NCBI GenBank assembly: GCA_937992195.1
Contig: CALKKV010000001.1
Span: 1-40,824 of the forward strand
Origin: an uncultured Gammaproteobacteria bacterium
GTDB taxonomy: Bacteria > Pseudomonadota > Gammaproteobacteria > Arenicellales > Poriferihabitantaceae
DNA length: 40,824 nt
Direction: 5' to 3'
Shown: positions 1 to 8,425 of the stretch, one piece after another
Position numbering within the stretch: position 1 is the stretch's first letter
How the letters are laid out: every line of letters starts with the position of its first letter
Made by a program: the position numbers and the translations under genes
The notes under the pieces: model-generated
Database searches by the model: none
Seen by the model: the letters and a program-made list of their open reading frames with translations, nothing else
What the model was told of the DNA's origin: nothing

Positions 1-15
1 TGCAATAATTTTGTT

Positions 16-72
16 GCGTGCATCGGATCCTCTGAAATTTAGTGATTCCAGGGGAAAATATTCGATGCACGC
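16..72. repeat. Perfect 10-bp inverted repeat, possible hairpin
   Basis: GCGTGCATCG at 16-25 is the exact reverse complement of CGATGCACGC at 63-72, with 37 bases between that show a second, imperfect pairing (CCTCTG against CCAGGGG). It lies just left of the transposase remnant. It could be a structural relic of the insertion element, or an unrelated hairpin. No T-tract follows, so it is not a typical terminator. Confidence 0.4.
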
Positions 73-120
73 GCTGTTTTAGCTAAAGTTTAATCGCTAA
101 ACACTTATTTTCAAAAGATA

Positions 121-272
121 TTTTGTGGGGATATCTCAGGAACCGACTTATCTATACATTTAGAAGCTCAATTGAACAAGTAGCATGGGCGCTTAACGAG
201 AGGCCGTGGAAGACGTTAGAATATGAAATCCCAGCTGAACGGTTTAATGCATGTGTTACGTCAATCGGTTGA
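121..272 (+). pseudogene. C-terminal remnant of an IS30-family transposase, frameshifted
   Basis: Two reading frames carry adjoining pieces of the end of an IS30-type transposase. Codons from 139 read GTDLSIHLEAQLN, then the frame hits a stop at 181. The frame beginning at 174 continues with QVAWALNERPWKTLEYE and ends at the TGA at 270-272. In the family these pieces are contiguous (GTDLS, then LNxVAWxLNxRPRKTLG and a terminal P-x-E-x-F). One missing base near 177-178 would rejoin them. The DDE catalytic residues would lie to the left of the window or are lost. The piece is non-functional as it stands. The only doubt is whether the rest of the element exists outside the window. Confidence 0.75.
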
Positions 273-376
273 ATTCGTAACAAAAAGCGGTCAGTTATCG
301 TAAAGTCATGCCCAAACTAGATCGACTTATTTGTAGGATCGAGTCTAAGTTTCTGCAGTTAACTCCTTCGCACGAA

Positions 377-874
377 TCATCCGCCACTGCCTAAGCCATC
401 TTCCAGTTCAACCATATGGATATCTCTCTTATCTTTAACTGTTTCCATTACTGCAAAGGAATGTGTCTGTAGCAAGTTTGGTAACTTGCCAATTTTTTCT
501 CCGACCAGTTCGCGAAAATGCGCGATATCTTTGGTGCGAACTTTTAACATGTAATCAAACTGCCCGGCGATCATCAGGCAAGTTTCTATTTCAGGGATAA
601 GGTTGACTGCCTTGTTGAATTCATCTAATGCGTTATCACCGGTTTGCGCGAGGCTAACGTGGACAATCGTGACATGACCCAGGCCAACTAATGCGGTATC
701 TACGTTAGCGCTGTAGCCACTGATAATTCCTTGTTTCTCAAGTCTACGAACGCGCTCCGAGCAAGGGGTTTTCGTCAGGTGGACACGATTAGCGAGCTCG
801 ACGATGGAGAGTCGACCGTTTGACTGCAGTTCGTCGAGTATTCTGCGATCAATCATATCTAATTTCCTCTTCAT
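377..874 (-). CDS. Lrp/AsnC family transcriptional regulator
   Basis: A 165-residue protein when started at the ATG at 874; a GTG nine codons upstream (901) is the longest option but adds residues that the family lacks. Residues about 5-55 form the Lrp helix-turn-helix, including IDRRILDELQ and the recognition segment TKTPCSERVRRLEKQG. The rest is the RAM ligand-binding domain with FDYMLKVRTKD. Lrp-type regulators bind DNA as dimers to octamers and respond to amino acids. The gene is divergent from a stress protein and an alanine/glycine symporter, so control of that amino acid transporter is a reasonable inference. Its own leader carries ATAGG-N7-CCTAT, a possible autoregulatory site. Confidence 0.9.
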   Translation of the reverse strand: MKRKLDMIDRRILDELQSNGRLSIVELANRVHLTKTPCSERVRRLEKQGIISGYSANVDTALVGLGHVTIVHVSLAQTGDNALDEFNKAVNLIPEIETCLMIAGQFDYMLKVRTKDIAHFRELVGEKIGKLPNLLQTHSFAVMETVKDKRDIHMVELEDGLGSGG

Positions 875-875
875 A

Positions 876-928
876 TAGGAATTATACCTATTATTTACCA
901 CTTTATAGGAAAAAAGTAATTATAAAGT
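876..928. promoter_or_regulatory. Short inverted repeats upstream of the Lrp-type gene
   Basis: The leader holds ATAGG-N7-CCTAT (about 876-892) and a second pair, CTTTATA with TATAAAG (about 902-928). Lrp proteins bind AT-rich imperfect palindromes, often several in a row and often in their own promoter. The placement fits an autoregulatory and divergent operator, but no consensus was tested. Confidence 0.3.
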
Positions 929-1068
929 CGCATAAAAGTACCAAAGACTAGTCAATATGCCTAAAAATACTTCACTAAGGGCAGAAATAAAAACCTAGAT
1001 TCGGCAGAATAAGCTGTCCTTGAAAAGCTGGATCGCTCAATAAACCTCAACAAGAATAGGATAGGAAA

Positions 1069-1506
1069 ATGACAGAAAAGATAGTGGTAGGGATGGATGG
1101 CCATGATTCCGGTGCACGTGCATTGGATTTTGGGGCCAACTTGGTCAATAAACTCGGCGATTGTGAGCTAGTGGTAGCGTACGTAATCGAATGGTCTCCG
1201 TATTCATTTCAAACAGCGGAAGAAAATGCCGAACGTCATTCGCGGCGTGAGGAAGAGATTTCTACAGCGCTTGAACGTGTGATTAACCCCGCCTTAGAAC
1301 AACTAGAGGGAAAAGGGATAAAAGCAAATGGTGTCGTTCGCCACGGCGATGTCGCGGATACATTGAACGCGATTGCCGGAGAGAACAAAGCGAGCCAGAT
1401 CATCGTCGCGAAATCATCCGAGGGTGGTTTTACTAAGCGTATATTCGGTAGCTCTACGACCAATCTGGTCATGAGTGCCGATGTACCTGTGACAGTCGTT
1501 AATTAG
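1069..1506 (+). CDS. Universal stress protein (UspA family)
   Basis: A 145-residue single-domain USP beginning KIVVGMDGHDSGARALDFG, the usual first strand and helix. The C-terminal part IIVAKSSEGGFTKRIFGSS corresponds to the ATP-loop region. The final G-x9-G-S portion is recognisable, but the first glycine pair of the G-x2-G-x9-G-S/T pattern is changed to AKSSE, so ATP binding may be altered. The RBS AGGATAGGAAA precedes the ATG. It lies 10 bases upstream of the AGCS symporter gene and is very likely co-transcribed. USP genes paired with transporters often encode regulatory partners of the transporter, which is an inference here. Confidence 0.9.
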   Translation: MTEKIVVGMDGHDSGARALDFGANLVNKLGDCELVVAYVIEWSPYSFQTAEENAERHSRREEEISTALERVINPALEQLEGKGIKANGVVRHGDVADTLNAIAGENKASQIIVAKSSEGGFTKRIFGSSTTNLVMSADVPVTVVN

Positions 1507-1516
1507 GGAGATAGAA

Positions 1517-3064
1517 ATGAAAAATATAAAAACATTATTTGCGGCTGTTTGTGCTTTCGTCTGCTTGTCTACACCGGTGTTTGCGCAGGAGGCATTGACG
1601 TTAGATGAAAAAGTGAATCAGATGTTTTCCAGCTCGACCGGATGGTTTGTTAATCTGATTTTTGCGCCGTTTCCCGGCACAACCTTTCCCTGGATCGTGA
1701 TGTGGCTGGTTATTGCCGCGTCGGTATTCACGATCTATTTTGGATTCGTCCAGTTTCGTTATTTCAGGCATGCGATTTCGCTAGTGAAAGGCGACTACTC
1801 CGATCCAAACGATGCCGGTGAAGTAAGTCACTTTCAGGCGTTGGCAACAGCGCTATCCGGGACCGTGGGGCTGGGAAATATTGCGGGCGTAGCGGTTGCC
1901 GTAGGAATCGGTGGCCCAGGCGCAACGTTTTGGATGATTTTGGCGGGTCTGCTCGGCATGGCATCGAAGTTTACGGAATGTACTTTGGGTGTGAAGTATC
2001 GAAATGAATACCCCGACGGTACGGTTTCTGGTGGCCCGATGTACTACATCTCTAAAGGGTTTAAAGAACTTGGCTTGCCAGGCGGTAAAATTTTAGCGGT
2101 GCTGTTCGCGGTGTTTTGTATTCTCGGCGCTTTAGGCGGCGGCAATATGTTCCAGGCGAACCAGGCCCATGCGCAGATCTCCGGTATTGTTGGCGATTAT
2201 CCAGGTTGGATCACTGGCGTAATTTTTGCCACGGTTGTATTTATCGTAATCGTTGGTGGAGTGAAATCAATTGCTCGCGTCACTGAGAAGGTGGTTCCTT
2301 TTATGGGTATTCTCTACGTTGGCGCTGCTCTGGTTATTCTTCTGATTAACTACGACAAGATTGGATGGGCCTTTGGCCAGATTTTCGAAGGCGCTTTTAC
2401 CGGTCTTGGTATCGCGGGTGGCTTTGTTGGTGCATTAATACAAGGTTTCAAACGTGCAGCATTCTCAAACGAAGCTGGAGTTGGTTCAGCGGCAATCGCA
2501 CACTCTGCGGTACAAACCAAAGAGCCTATCACTGAAGGTTTTGTGTCTTTGCTTGAACCATTAATCGATACTGTCGTTATCTGTACGATGACCGCGTTGG
2601 TGATTACTATTTCCGGTCAGTTAATCTCTGATCCAAATACGGGTCTATACCTTCTTGACGGCTCGCATATCGCGACGGTTGATGGAAACACTGGCGTATC
2701 GCTAACTTCTGCAGCATTTGGTTCAGCAATCAGCTGGTTCCCATATGTTCTGGCCATAGCGGTAGTGTTGTTTGCGTTTTCGACAATGATTTCCTGGTCG
2801 TACTATGGGTTGAAAAGCTGGACTTATTTATTTGGCGAAGGAAAAGTTTCAGAACTGGTCTTTAAAGTGATCTTCTGTATTTTTATTATCATTGGTGCTG
2901 CTGCAAGTCTTGGTCCTGTAATTGACTTCTCCGATGCCGCGATATTTGCAATGGCAGTGGTCAATATTCTTGCACTGTACTTCCTGATGAAAGTTGTGAA
3001 AAAAGAGCTTCACTCTTATGTCGCACGTCTCAATTCAGGTGAGATAAAGAAGTTTTCACACTAG
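1517..3064 (+). CDS. Alanine/glycine:cation symporter (AGCS family)
   Basis: A 515-residue inner-membrane transporter with an N-terminal signal-like segment (residues 1-24, ending TPVFAQ) followed by about ten or eleven hydrophobic helices. Family signatures include ALSGTVGLGNIAGVAVAVGIGGPGATFWM, seen here in pieces, and the later GVGSAAIAHSAVQTKEP. AGCS members import alanine or glycine with sodium or protons. The start follows the RBS TAGGGAGATAG, and the gene ends just before a strong hairpin terminator. It forms a two-gene unit with the USP, divergent from an Lrp-type regulator that may sense its substrate. Substrate choice among alanine, glycine or D-alanine cannot be read from the sequence. 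Confidence 0.93.
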   Translation: MKNIKTLFAAVCAFVCLSTPVFAQEALTLDEKVNQMFSSSTGWFVNLIFAPFPGTTFPWIVMWLVIAASVFTIYFGFVQFRYFRHAISLVKGDYSDPNDAGEVSHFQALATALSGTVGLGNIAGVAVAVGIGGPGATFWMILAGLLGMASKFTECTLGVKYRNEYPDGTVSGGPMYYISKGFKELGLPGGKILAVLFAVFCILGALGGGNMFQANQAHAQISGIVGDYPGWITGVIFATVVFIVIVGGVKSIARVTEKVVPFMGILYVGAALVILLINYDKIGWAFGQIFEGAFTGLGIAGGFVGALIQGFKRAAFSNEAGVGSAAIAHSAVQTKEPITEGFVSLLEPLIDTVVICTMTALVITISGQLISDPNTGLYLLDGSHIATVDGNTGVSLTSAAFGSAISWFPYVLAIAVVLFAFSTMISWSYYGLKSWTYLFGEGKVSELVFKVIFCIFIIIGAAASLGPVIDFSDAAIFAMAVVNILALYFLMKVVKKELHSYVARLNSGEIKKFSH

Positions 3065-3145
3065 CAAATAACTTGATGGCAGAGACTATTGTTCTCAGCC
3101 ATCTAGCTACAATTTTTCATAAGTATTGTAGTGACGATTAGTAAG

Positions 3146-3175
3146 ATTGGGGTGCATTTAGCACCCCAATTTTTT
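3146..3175 (+). terminator. Rho-independent terminator after the USP-symporter unit
   Basis: A perfect 10-bp stem ATTGGGGTGC / GCACCCCAAT with a five-base ATTTA loop is followed directly by a run of T. It closes the plus-strand unit 82 bases after the symporter stop and also separates it from the convergent membrane-protein gene. Confidence 0.93.
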
Positions 3176-3192
3176 GTTGAAATTTTAGGGCA

Positions 3193-4575
3193 CTACTCGG
3201 CTTCAGACTTTTTAGCCAAATAGAGCTTTACTGTTGCGCCATAGCGATCTAGCAAAGATGCACCAACAATAACAACTCCACCAGTGATTCCAAGGCCAAT
3301 CCATCCCGATTGCATTAGCAGTTGTGTGATATTTGTTATTAGGGTGTAAGAAGTCACCAGGATGATGAGACCGCCAGCAATTGACATCAGTTTTGATTTG
3401 AAATTGATACCATAAAAAACAAAAAATAAACCGGCGGTAATAGCACAAGTTGTGATCAACATATTGGCTGGTTCAAACAATGCGCACAAGATATTCAGGG
3501 CGGCCATTTTAAGAGCGATCAAAGTAACAATCGAGTTTTTTAACTTGCTGTGACTGATCATGCGATAGTCAAGCATAAATGCTGCTAAAAGTGCGCTCGT
3601 AAAAGCCAGGTTGAGTGCAACTTCGGGCGTTGATAAACCAAATATTCCAATGGAGAAAAAGGTGGTAACAAATCCCGCAGCGGCCTGAACTAACCTTAAG
3701 CTAATAGAAGCAAACTGATTGTCACCAGCTTCTTTCGCCAGTTGACGAGAAATAAAATAAACACATAGTGCGCCAACGATTGTCAAAACAGGCTCGAAAG
3801 TATAGAAACCCGTGCTGCGAACAAATACTAGTAAAGCCGGTACAAATAACATGCAGCGTGAAAAAATACCGCCAGGTGTTGTGAGTGTTTCGTCTTGTTG
3901 AATGAGCTTGCGCTGATAGAAAAAGGCAGTAATCGCTAAAACGAAAAATACCGCGGTGAGCATCAATCCTGAGCGCACTGGGATGAGCAGTGCCATGTTT
4001 AACAACATAAATATGGCAGTTAACTTTCCGGCAGATCGCCTGGCCATAATGCGAAAAGCAAACCAAACAACCGGTAACAGCAATGCGAAAGCGCCAATGG
4101 CGACCAGTGTAATACTAGAACCATCAACAATGGTCCATTTAGCAAATGAGGGTAATCCTTGCGTGATATTCTCAACGTTAAACAAGGAAAAAATGAGCGC
4201 GCCGATAACTGTAAAGTTGGCTGGTACAGAAACTAAAGACAAACCAAAAAACATCCTTGCGCCACGATATTCCTTTAATAACAAACTAAGTAACAAACCA
4301 GCGCCAGCGAGCAAACCTGACTGGGCTAATAACTTAAGATATCGTTGTACATCATTTTGTTCAGTCCAGCCTTGAATCAGAAACATGGACATGGAGGCAA
4401 CCATGATGATTGCCCCACACACACGCATAATTTCAGAGATCGTTGCAAATTGTTTTATACTGAGGATGGCGCGGGATAATTTACCAGGCTTCTGTTTGTC
4501 TTCCTCGAGTTCTTCTCTGTTTGATGTTTCTGCTTCTTTCGAAAGCTGACTATCAATCGCTATTGTATTAGTCAT
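3193..4575 (-). CDS. Uncharacterised polytopic membrane protein in a PspA-like operon
   Basis: A 460-residue protein of no family I can name. Residues 1-45 are polar and acidic (many E, K, Q), so an exposed N-terminal tail. The rest is about a dozen hydrophobic segments beginning near residue 50 (EIMRVCGAIIMVASMSMFLI), ending with a short charged tail. No catalytic motif was seen. Its ATG lies inside the end of the PspA-like gene: the two share the eight bases ATGACTAA, which implies translational coupling and a joint function. A role as membrane anchor or sensor partner of the PspA-like protein is inferred from context only. Confidence 0.85.
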   Translation of the reverse strand: MTNTIAIDSQLSKEAETSNREELEEDKQKPGKLSRAILSIKQFATISEIMRVCGAIIMVASMSMFLIQGWTEQNDVQRYLKLLAQSGLLAGAGLLLSLLLKEYRGARMFFGLSLVSVPANFTVIGALIFSLFNVENITQGLPSFAKWTIVDGSSITLVAIGAFALLLPVVWFAFRIMARRSAGKLTAIFMLLNMALLIPVRSGLMLTAVFFVLAITAFFYQRKLIQQDETLTTPGGIFSRCMLFVPALLVFVRSTGFYTFEPVLTIVGALCVYFISRQLAKEAGDNQFASISLRLVQAAAGFVTTFFSIGIFGLSTPEVALNLAFTSALLAAFMLDYRMISHSKLKNSIVTLIALKMAALNILCALFEPANMLITTCAITAGLFFVFYGINFKSKLMSIAGGLIILVTSYTLITNITQLLMQSGWIGLGITGGVVIVGASLLDRYGATVKLYLAKKSEAE

Positions 4576-5227
4576 TGTTCATGCCCTTATGACTGCCAAC
4601 CAGCTCTTCTAGCTCAAGTTCAAGTTCAAGCCGTTGTTCCGCTTCGATATATTCATTATCGAGCAGATCTTCCACTTCCATTAACGGGTATTCAGTTTCT
4701 TGTGCGAGTAGACGTGACTCCCATCGATCAAAAGTCTCTTCAATACCGCTACTATGGTCGCCCTCAAGGCGTTGGATAATATGGTTCGCACGAGCGGCGG
4801 ATTCCCTTGAACGAAAACTGTTTCGTTGTAGACTGAGTTCTGAAACACGAGACTCGACCTTTTTGAGATTGTCTGCTACATGCCGCTCAGTGCTTCTATG
4901 GGCGACAAGATTTTTTTGGAGTAGATCCAGTTCTCCCTGATTTTGCTTTTTGCGTTGCAAGCACTGGAGCGCTTTATCCTGGTCTTCCTTCGCTGCACCT
5001 ACAGCGCGTTCATGCCATTTTTCACTATCCATTCTGAGTTTCTCGATGCGAGCCTCAAGCTGTTTCCCATCTTTCTGCAGACGGCCCAAGCGCACTCGCG
5101 TATCAGCAGCAGCCTGCCGTGCCTTTTTTATCGATGCCTCAATGACCGCATCATGGTTTTCTACTTGGTCAACAAGATTGTCCACAGAAGCAGTCAAAGT
5201 TGTAGAAATTCGTTTAATTAAGCTCAT
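4568..5227 (-). CDS. PspA/IM30-family coiled-coil protein
   Basis: A 219-residue, strongly helical, charged protein. The N-terminus starts MSLIKRISTTLTASVDNLVDQ, the amphipathic helix typical of PspA and Vipp1, followed by heptad-rich coiled coil to about residue 170. A segment around 72-90 (EKWHERAVGAAKEDQDKAL) matches the PspA pattern W-x2-RA-x2-A-x3-ED-x-A. The C-terminal 40 residues are very acidic. Family members are ESCRT-III-like membrane-remodelling proteins that respond to envelope stress. RBS GAGGA lies eight bases before the ATG. No PspB, PspC or PspF is present; instead it overlaps an unknown membrane protein and faces an XRE regulator. It could be a divergent PspA paralogue. Confidence 0.8.
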   Translation of the reverse strand: MSLIKRISTTLTASVDNLVDQVENHDAVIEASIKKARQAAADTRVRLGRLQKDGKQLEARIEKLRMDSEKWHERAVGAAKEDQDKALQCLQRKKQNQGELDLLQKNLVAHRSTERHVADNLKKVESRVSELSLQRNSFRSRESAARANHIIQRLEGDHSSGIEETFDRWESRLLAQETEYPLMEVEDLLDNEYIEAEQRLELELELEELVGSHKGMNND

Positions 5228-5286
5228 TCAATTGTCCTCGTTGTTTATGGTTGAAGCTGAAGAATGGCTAATAAGTGCTATATCAA

Positions 5287-5307
5287 CAACTAAAATGATA
5301 ATAGTTG
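5287..5307. promoter_or_regulatory. Candidate operator between PspA-like and XRE regulator genes
   Basis: CAACTA-N9-TAGTTG is a perfect 6-bp inverted repeat of 21 bases in the 131-base divergent intergenic region. Weak flanking symmetry extends it (ATCA on the left, CGAT on the right). It lies 53 bases upstream of the regulator start, where an XRE dimer could control both directions. No experimental consensus is known to me. Confidence 0.4.
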
Positions 5308-5359
5308 CGATATATTAGACACAAAGTACAAAAATATTGAACTTTATAGGGAGACAATT

Positions 5360-6094
5360 ATGATTCGGTCGTTCAATCTAATCGAGACACTAAAGAAGCA
5401 GCTTAAGCAAGAAGGCGTGACCTATCGAGAGCTGGCTGACAGGCTTGAGGTGTCTGAATCTGCTGTTAAACAGATGTTTGCGGCTGGAAATTTTTCACTA
5501 CGCCGGCTCGATCAAATATGTGATGTACTCCGTCTCGATCTTGCTGAGCTGATGGATCTGGTGGCCAGTCGCGAGTCAGGAATAGAACAGCTTGATGTCA
5601 AACTTGAAAAAGAGCTGGTTAGCGATATCAAGCTGTTGCTAGTGGCGTATTGCCTAGTGAACTATTGGAAGGTAGAAGATATTCTGGAGCGATATGCGCT
5701 TGATGAAAAAGAAGTGATCCGAATCCTGGCTCGTCTTGATCGTATGAAACTTATAGAGTTACTACCGGAAAATCGCGTACGCTTATTAATATCAAATAAT
5801 TTTAAGTGGCAAGAGAATGGACCAATCGAGCGTTACTTTCAGACACAGGTACAGCAAGAGTTTTTTAAAGGCAACTTCAAAATGGACGGTGCGCTGCGTT
5901 TGATAAAAAATGGCGATATTACCCCCCACGCACAAAAGCAATTAGTCGAACGTATGATGGCAGTGGGCAAGCTGTTTGATGATATCTTGCGAGATGAACG
6001 CAAACAACCGGTGTCGATTCGAAAGGGAACCACGATGATTTTAACTATTCGTAACTGGCAGTTTGAAGCGTTTCACGCATTTGAAAGAGAATAA
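5360..6094 (+). CDS. XRE-family transcriptional regulator with C-terminal sensor-like region
   Basis: A 244-residue protein. Residues 7-63 form a Cro/CI helix-turn-helix, with TYRELADRLEVSESAVKQM covering helices 2 and 3. The remaining 180 residues are helical and not assignable. They include a second possible winged-helix-like stretch around residues 95-140 (VEDILERYALDEKEVIRILARLDRMKLIEL). The RBS GGGAGACAATT fits the ATG. It is divergent from the PspA-like operon and is its most likely regulator. The next gene, threonine aldolase, begins 42 bases after the stop and may share the transcript. Confidence 0.85.
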   Translation: MIRSFNLIETLKKQLKQEGVTYRELADRLEVSESAVKQMFAAGNFSLRRLDQICDVLRLDLAELMDLVASRESGIEQLDVKLEKELVSDIKLLLVAYCLVNYWKVEDILERYALDEKEVIRILARLDRMKLIELLPENRVRLLISNNFKWQENGPIERYFQTQVQQEFFKGNFKMDGALRLIKNGDITPHAQKQLVERMMAVGKLFDDILRDERKQPVSIRKGTTMILTIRNWQFEAFHAFERE

Positions 6095-6136
6095 AACTTC
6101 CCGCTTCCCTATTTCTATACCACGACCAGATTGAGA

Positions 6137-7192
6137 ATGTTAAACAAACCAAAAATCAATAGTTTTGCTTCTGACAATGTATCGACAGCCTGTTCGGAGG
6201 TGATGGATGCAGTTATTGCAGCAAATAACGGGATTGCTGATTCCTATGGGGAAGATGACTTTTCAACGCGTCTGGATAAAAAACTGTCTGCTGTTTTTGA
6301 AACCGAGGTACGTGTTTTTCCAGTGGTAACCGGCACAGCTGCGAATGCGCTAGCGTTGTCAGCTTTAACGCCGTCGTTTGGCAAGATTTACTGTCATGAA
6401 ATGTCTCATATCAACACTGATGAATGTGCTGCGCCGGAGTTCTTCACCGGCGGGGCTAAGCTGATTCCAGTTGCAGGAGAAAATGGCAAAATTCAGGCTG
6501 ATTATCTTTCGTCTATGATAAGGGGTCGAGGAAATGTTCATGCGGCGCAGCCTTCGACTGTGAGCTTTACGCAATCTTGTGAAGTGGGAATGGTATACCA
6601 GCTAGAAGAGATCGCGGCTATTTCTGATGTAGCGAATGCCCATGGCATGCATGTGCATATGGATGGTGCACGGTTTGCAAATGCACTGGTGGCGTTAGAT
6701 GTCAGCCCCGCAGAGATGACCTGGAAGTCAGGTGTCGACGTTTTGTCATTCGGCGGAACGAAAAATGGTTGTTTAGCTGCTGAGGCAGTAGTGTTTTTTA
6801 AACCCGAGTTAGTACAGTCTTTCCCTTATTTGCATAAGCGATCAGGGCAGCTACTTTCTAAAATGCGCTTTCTATCTGCACAGTTAGAAGCCTATATATC
6901 GAATGATGTGTGGTTGCGGAATGCCCGGGCGGCAAATACATCAGCAAATAGACTTAGTCAGGGTTTAGCAGCGCTTCCTGAGGTGGAGCTTGCTTATCCT
7001 ACACAGGCAAATGAGATATTCGTTCACTTACAGCGGCCACTGATTAAGCATTTAACCAAAGTTGGATTTCATATTAATGAAGAAGAGCTGGATGGTACAG
7101 CACCACCGAGGTTTGTTACCGCGTGGAATACTGAGCCATCAGAGGTGGACTATTTATTGGAGCAAATTAGCGTTTTCTATGATCGGGATTAG
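6137..7192 (+). CDS. ltaE: Low-specificity L-threonine aldolase
   Basis: A fold-type I PLP enzyme that cleaves L-threonine or L-allo-threonine to glycine and acetaldehyde. The frame opens with a TTG at 6131, but the ATG two codons later gives a family-like N-terminus, hence 351 residues. Landmarks are FASDNVSTACSEVMDA, the loop YGEDDFSTRL, the PLP-holding aspartate in HMDGARFANA (D176) and the Schiff-base lysine in SFGGTKNG (K209). It belongs to the threonine aldolase / beta-eliminating lyase group. The SD is weak. It may be co-transcribed with the XRE gene upstream, though a metabolic link to the PspA-like genes is not evident. A related beta-hydroxy-amino-acid aldolase specificity is possible. 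Confidence 0.92.
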   Translation: MLNKPKINSFASDNVSTACSEVMDAVIAANNGIADSYGEDDFSTRLDKKLSAVFETEVRVFPVVTGTAANALALSALTPSFGKIYCHEMSHINTDECAAPEFFTGGAKLIPVAGENGKIQADYLSSMIRGRGNVHAAQPSTVSFTQSCEVGMVYQLEEIAAISDVANAHGMHVHMDGARFANALVALDVSPAEMTWKSGVDVLSFGGTKNGCLAAEAVVFFKPELVQSFPYLHKRSGQLLSKMRFLSAQLEAYISNDVWLRNARAANTSANRLSQGLAALPEVELAYPTQANEIFVHLQRPLIKHLTKVGFHINEEELDGTAPPRFVTAWNTEPSEVDYLLEQISVFYDRD

Positions 7193-7369
7193 TCTTACCT
7201 GTGTTCGTAATCTTGTAGTAAGCTCACCGGCTTGATGCGGAAGTTATTTAAGATTATCGCGCATAACTATTATGGAAATGCAATGATAGCTATCGTTAGA
7301 GAAACTAAAACTAAACCCATTGAAGCCGACCGTGACTTTGGGGTTTCCTAAAAATAATTATAGTTTTAT

Positions 7370-8395
7370 ATGGCGAGCGATAGATTCAAGCAATTTATTA
7401 TTGCTCTAGTTGGAATAGCAGCGATATCAGCTGTCGCCGCATCTTTTTATTTGATCCGGAAGAAAGCGGGTTTTCCGGTATGGCATATGGTGAATTGCAA
7501 TGCCGGGGGTCAGCAGGCGGATTGCCACGTGTTGAAAGACCAAGAAACAATTATTCTTGTGGATGCAGGAACTGAGATAACTGCCAAAGAGTATTTGTTA
7601 CCGTTCCTTGCAAAGAAAAGTATAAAGTCTATCGATCACTTTTTTATCAGTCACCCTCACACCGATCACTACGAAGGTCTTCAGGCATTGATCGATGCGA
7701 ATATCAAAATAGATCATATTTATTTTAATCGACCTCCTGTAGGGGTCTCTGACTTTGCCTATATTCCCGAGCACTTCGAAGCGCTGCTGGCTAAGGCTGC
7801 TGCCTTAGGTGCCGAGGTGAGAAACATCCAACGAGGGGACAGGTTTGAGTTTCCGACCACAACAATGATGGTGCTAGAGGCGAAAAAGGAGAAGCAGCGC
7901 GGAGGTGTGAATGATTATTCGATCATTATGCGTTGGCAAGCTGGCGGATACACATCTTTGTTTACGGGAGATTTGAATTGGCCGCTTGGTAGGCAGTTGG
8001 TCGGGGATCCACTTTATAAGGCAGACTTTTATAAAGTGCCCCATCACGGTGTGACCGGTATCGCCCCTGACGCATTCTCAGATATGGTCGACCCTGCGTT
8101 AGCGATGGTGCCCGCGCCCAAAGTGTTATGGAATCATCCCAGAGGAGAGCAATTCAAAACATGGGCAACAAAACGATATGAAGAGAAAGGAATGATGACA
8201 TGCATTAACGGGTTTAATGGGCACGTGAGTTTGTCCTTCGAGAATACGAGTGTGACGGTAAAACCTGCCATCGACGGATTTATGTGTCGTGCTACACGTC
8301 TGCAAGTTAAGGCGAAAGAGATGGTGAATTTAGACAGTAAAGATAGTTTGGGAGTAAAAATAACGCCAATATCAAACTTCCTTTTAGATGACTAA
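7370..8395 (+). CDS. Membrane-anchored metallo-beta-lactamase-fold hydrolase (ComEC-C-like)
   Basis: A 341-residue protein with an N-terminal transmembrane anchor (about residues 9-29) and an exported or periplasmic metallo-hydrolase domain. The metal-binding motif H95-x-H97-x-D99-H100 is intact in FFISHPHTDHYEGL. Further ligands are likely in FTGDLN and KVPHHG. The order and spacing resemble the free-standing form of the C-terminal domain of the competence protein ComEC, whose versions act as nucleases or phosphodiesterases. Substrate here is unknown. No helix-rich ComEC channel domain is present, so this is not ComEC itself. The gene stands alone, with 177 bases before it and no clear SD. 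Confidence 0.82.
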   Translation: MASDRFKQFIIALVGIAAISAVAASFYLIRKKAGFPVWHMVNCNAGGQQADCHVLKDQETIILVDAGTEITAKEYLLPFLAKKSIKSIDHFFISHPHTDHYEGLQALIDANIKIDHIYFNRPPVGVSDFAYIPEHFEALLAKAAALGAEVRNIQRGDRFEFPTTTMMVLEAKKEKQRGGVNDYSIIMRWQAGGYTSLFTGDLNWPLGRQLVGDPLYKADFYKVPHHGVTGIAPDAFSDMVDPALAMVPAPKVLWNHPRGEQFKTWATKRYEEKGMMTCINGFNGHVSLSFENTSVTVKPAIDGFMCRATRLQVKAKEMVNLDSKDSLGVKITPISNFLLDD

Positions 8396-8425
8396 AAAAT
8401 AATTGGATGAATGCTGGCGATATCT

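Noticed and set aside
3956..4375. 139-residue plus-strand frame opposite the membrane-protein gene
   Set aside because: It is antisense to a hydrophobic coding region, has no SD and no family resemblance.
7311..7356. Terminator between threonine aldolase and MBL-fold gene
   Set aside because: The AAACCC / GGGGTTT pairing has a loop of about 20 bases and no T-run.
7370..8395. Call of ComEC competence channel
   Set aside because: Only a single TM anchor and the hydrolase domain are present; the multi-helix channel domain is missing.
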